DNA of 64,000 bases, from positions 26,801,468 to 26,865,467 of the forward strand of contig CM032129.1 in the NCBI GenBank assembly GCA_018894105.1, given 5' to 3'. Position numbers and translations under genes: made by a program. Below, piece by piece: positions 62,361 to 64,000 of this stretch. The notes below the pieces were generated by a model, which was not told where the DNA came from, did no database searches, and saw only the letters and a program-made list of their open reading frames with translations. Numbering within the stretch: position 1 is the stretch's first letter; each line of letters begins with the position of its first letter. The DNA comes from Jacaranda mimosifolia (taxonomy: Eukaryota; Streptophyta; Magnoliopsida; Lamiales; Bignoniaceae).

Positions 62361-63167
62361 AATTTTGTTTAGATAAATTTAAATTATTTTTGAAATAAAA
62401 ATATATAGTTAAATAAAAAAATAAAAGTATCTAACATTGTGCGGTAAAAGATTAATCTTAATATTTTTATTTAATTAAAATTTTCACCTTTAAATACACA
62501 CTTATTATAAATGTACTTACTTAATTCGTGTATCATTTTTCATCAATTCAAAACACAAAAAATATTTTTAATTGTTAAAATTACCAAAAGTATAAGTTAT
62601 TAAAATATGTTTATATTATATAAAAGAATATTTTATTTATTAATGAACTTTAAGTTTCTAATTACATATATACGAATTTTTATAAATAATGTATATACTT
62701 TATTATTTATCTATTGATAGAGAAATGAAATTTCTTTAATAAAAATATTATGGATATATGTAAGTAAAATATTTAATTAATTGAAATATACACACCAAGT
62801 ATAAGATGAGATACAAGATTAAATATTTAATATTACGGATATTTTAAACTTTTATGATGTAATAAAAATCAATAATTATGAGTATTTGAACTTATGAGAT
62901 AAAGATTAATATTGCAAAATTATAATAGATAGGTTTCTATATTAAAATAAACTTGAAAAATAAATAATAATTAATAAGAAATTTTAATTTAGCTAAAAAA
63001 ACTTAAAATTCTAAAAATTCATAATTTGAACAAAATTGCTCAATTACGGCCAACAAAATTGTATTATATGTAATAGTACAAATAAGTATGTCTTGATATG
63101 TAGGTTAGGATGACTTCACATGATCACAAAGTAATGAAAACCAAGCATAGATAGGAGCAATGGCCAC
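62361..63167. repeat. Duplicated flank block, uninterrupted copy
   Basis: This matches 5723-6051 joined to 10212-10862, without the CACTA insertion at about 62692. AT-rich, no gene. Confidence 0.85.
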
Positions 63168-63510
63168 CACTGGTTCTGGGTGATCTTCAGTGTAATCCTA
63201 AGTCATGAAACTATGGGTGCTAGGAAATATTTCAACAATAACATTTTGATGTTCAAATTAGTATATTGAGTTAAAAAGATGTTGCTAAAAGAAAATAAAT
63301 AAAATATTAATTGTGCACCTAACAATTCATTATCGTTAGACTATTTTTAGAATAAGTGACTTATAAGGATATACGAAATTAGTTAATGTATTGGCTCAAT
63401 CTAAATTGTCTAAGTATAGGTTGATGTGATGACTTGATTTATATCAATCGGTGTAGGAATAGGTGGGTTTGGATCGAAATATTACTCCTCTTATGTGGAT
63501 TAATGGGGCT
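63168..63510. other. Spacer
   Basis: No gene or repeat is recognised. The P450 sequence expected from the other duplicate is absent. Confidence 0.5.
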
Positions 63511-64000
63511 CACTACCAATATGCGGTCACAAAATACTTCGTCACAAATTGAAATTTGTGACCGCTTGTCCTATCGGTCACAAATTAGTGACCGCACAAG
63601 CGGTCACAAACAATTAATCTTGGGTCACTAATCTGATTGTATAAAACTTTCCATATAATAAAGAAGTGGTCATCAAGCGGTCACTAATTAGTGACCGCTT
63701 GGTGACCGACCACTGCGGTCATTGATTTGTGACCCACCTTTGCGGTCACAACCTTGAAAAATAATATGTAGTTCTCTATTTAGTGACCTCTTTGCGGTCA
63801 CTAAGCGGTCACTGATTTTCTGAAATATTTTTTGGCTTCTAATGCCGATTTTGATATTTTTATTCAACCTATTTTTTATTTCTTAATAACAATATAAAAC
63901 CACACATTTCAAAACAATAATTCACCTTTCAAAAACACAAAACAGTAACTCATATTCAATAATATAGTATCCAAATTCATGAACAAAACAAAGATTTTAA
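63511..64000 (+). mobile_element. CACTA-like transposon left end, runs off window
   Basis: CACTACCAATATGCGGTCAC at 63511 resembles a CACTA terminus. It is followed within 320 bp by about a dozen GCGGTCAC/GTGACCGC words in both orientations, several as palindromes such as GCGGTCACTAATTAGTGACC. This is dense subterminal repeat architecture of a family different from the GAGACGG-type element at 6052. The rest lies beyond the window. Confidence 0.7.

Overview
This window is AT-rich nuclear DNA from a flowering plant, almost certainly a eudicot. The evidence is intron-preserving gene fragments, a CYP96A-type cytochrome P450 relic, chromovirus, Athila and Tork/Tnt1-type LTR retrotransposons primed by initiator-Met tRNA, and CACTA (En/Spm) DNA transposons. 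The species cannot be named from sequence alone. I see no intact host protein-coding gene and no rRNA, tRNA or CRISPR array. It is a nest of transposable elements with scattered gene relics.

Layout. 1-5722 is the bulk of a very long chromovirus LTR whose start lies left of the window. 5723-10845 is unique flank interrupted by a 4.16-kb non-autonomous CACTA element (6052-10211) that carries three exons of a poly(A)-binding-protein gene. 10846-11992 is a 5'-truncated, frameshifted CYP96A pseudogene. 12.0-18.0 kb holds a TIR element and AT-rich dispersed repeats. 17999-21260 is a solo LTR with a perfect 5-bp target duplication and an internal 41-bp minisatellite. 22572-29060 is a minus-strand LTR remnant split by a complete but dead copia element (23609-28925, target duplication TTATT). 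29405-29815 is a second, more decayed CYP96A relic. 30165-37207 is an Athila-type element that lost RT, RNase H and most of integrase.

37.6-38.5 kb is a 406-bp-period tandem duplication. About 39.34-43.2 kb is a decayed CACTA element with a Ptta/En/Spm (Transposase_24-like) coding remnant, an F-box relic and two strong hairpins. 43408-44795 is a nearly palindromic foldback element. 47060-62360 is a full-length but dead Ty3/gypsy chromovirus with unequal LTRs, the 3' LTR being split by a MULE-like element (58723-60359). 62361-63167 repeats the flank seen at 5723-6051 plus 10212-10862. At 63511 another CACTA-like end begins and runs off the window.

How the parts relate. The LTR/flank junction at 5722 and the one at 62360 are the same, so a block containing an LTR end and its downstream flank was duplicated. 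The distal copy lacks the CACTA insertion and serves as its empty site. The retained P450 fragment begins where the two copies stop matching. The big chromovirus has different flanks at its two ends and different LTR forms, which suggests recombination between elements. No working biochemical pathway is encoded. The most notable structures are the gene-capturing CACTA, the composite long LTR, the alternating 41/82-bp minisatellite and a palindromic motif shared by several LTR families.
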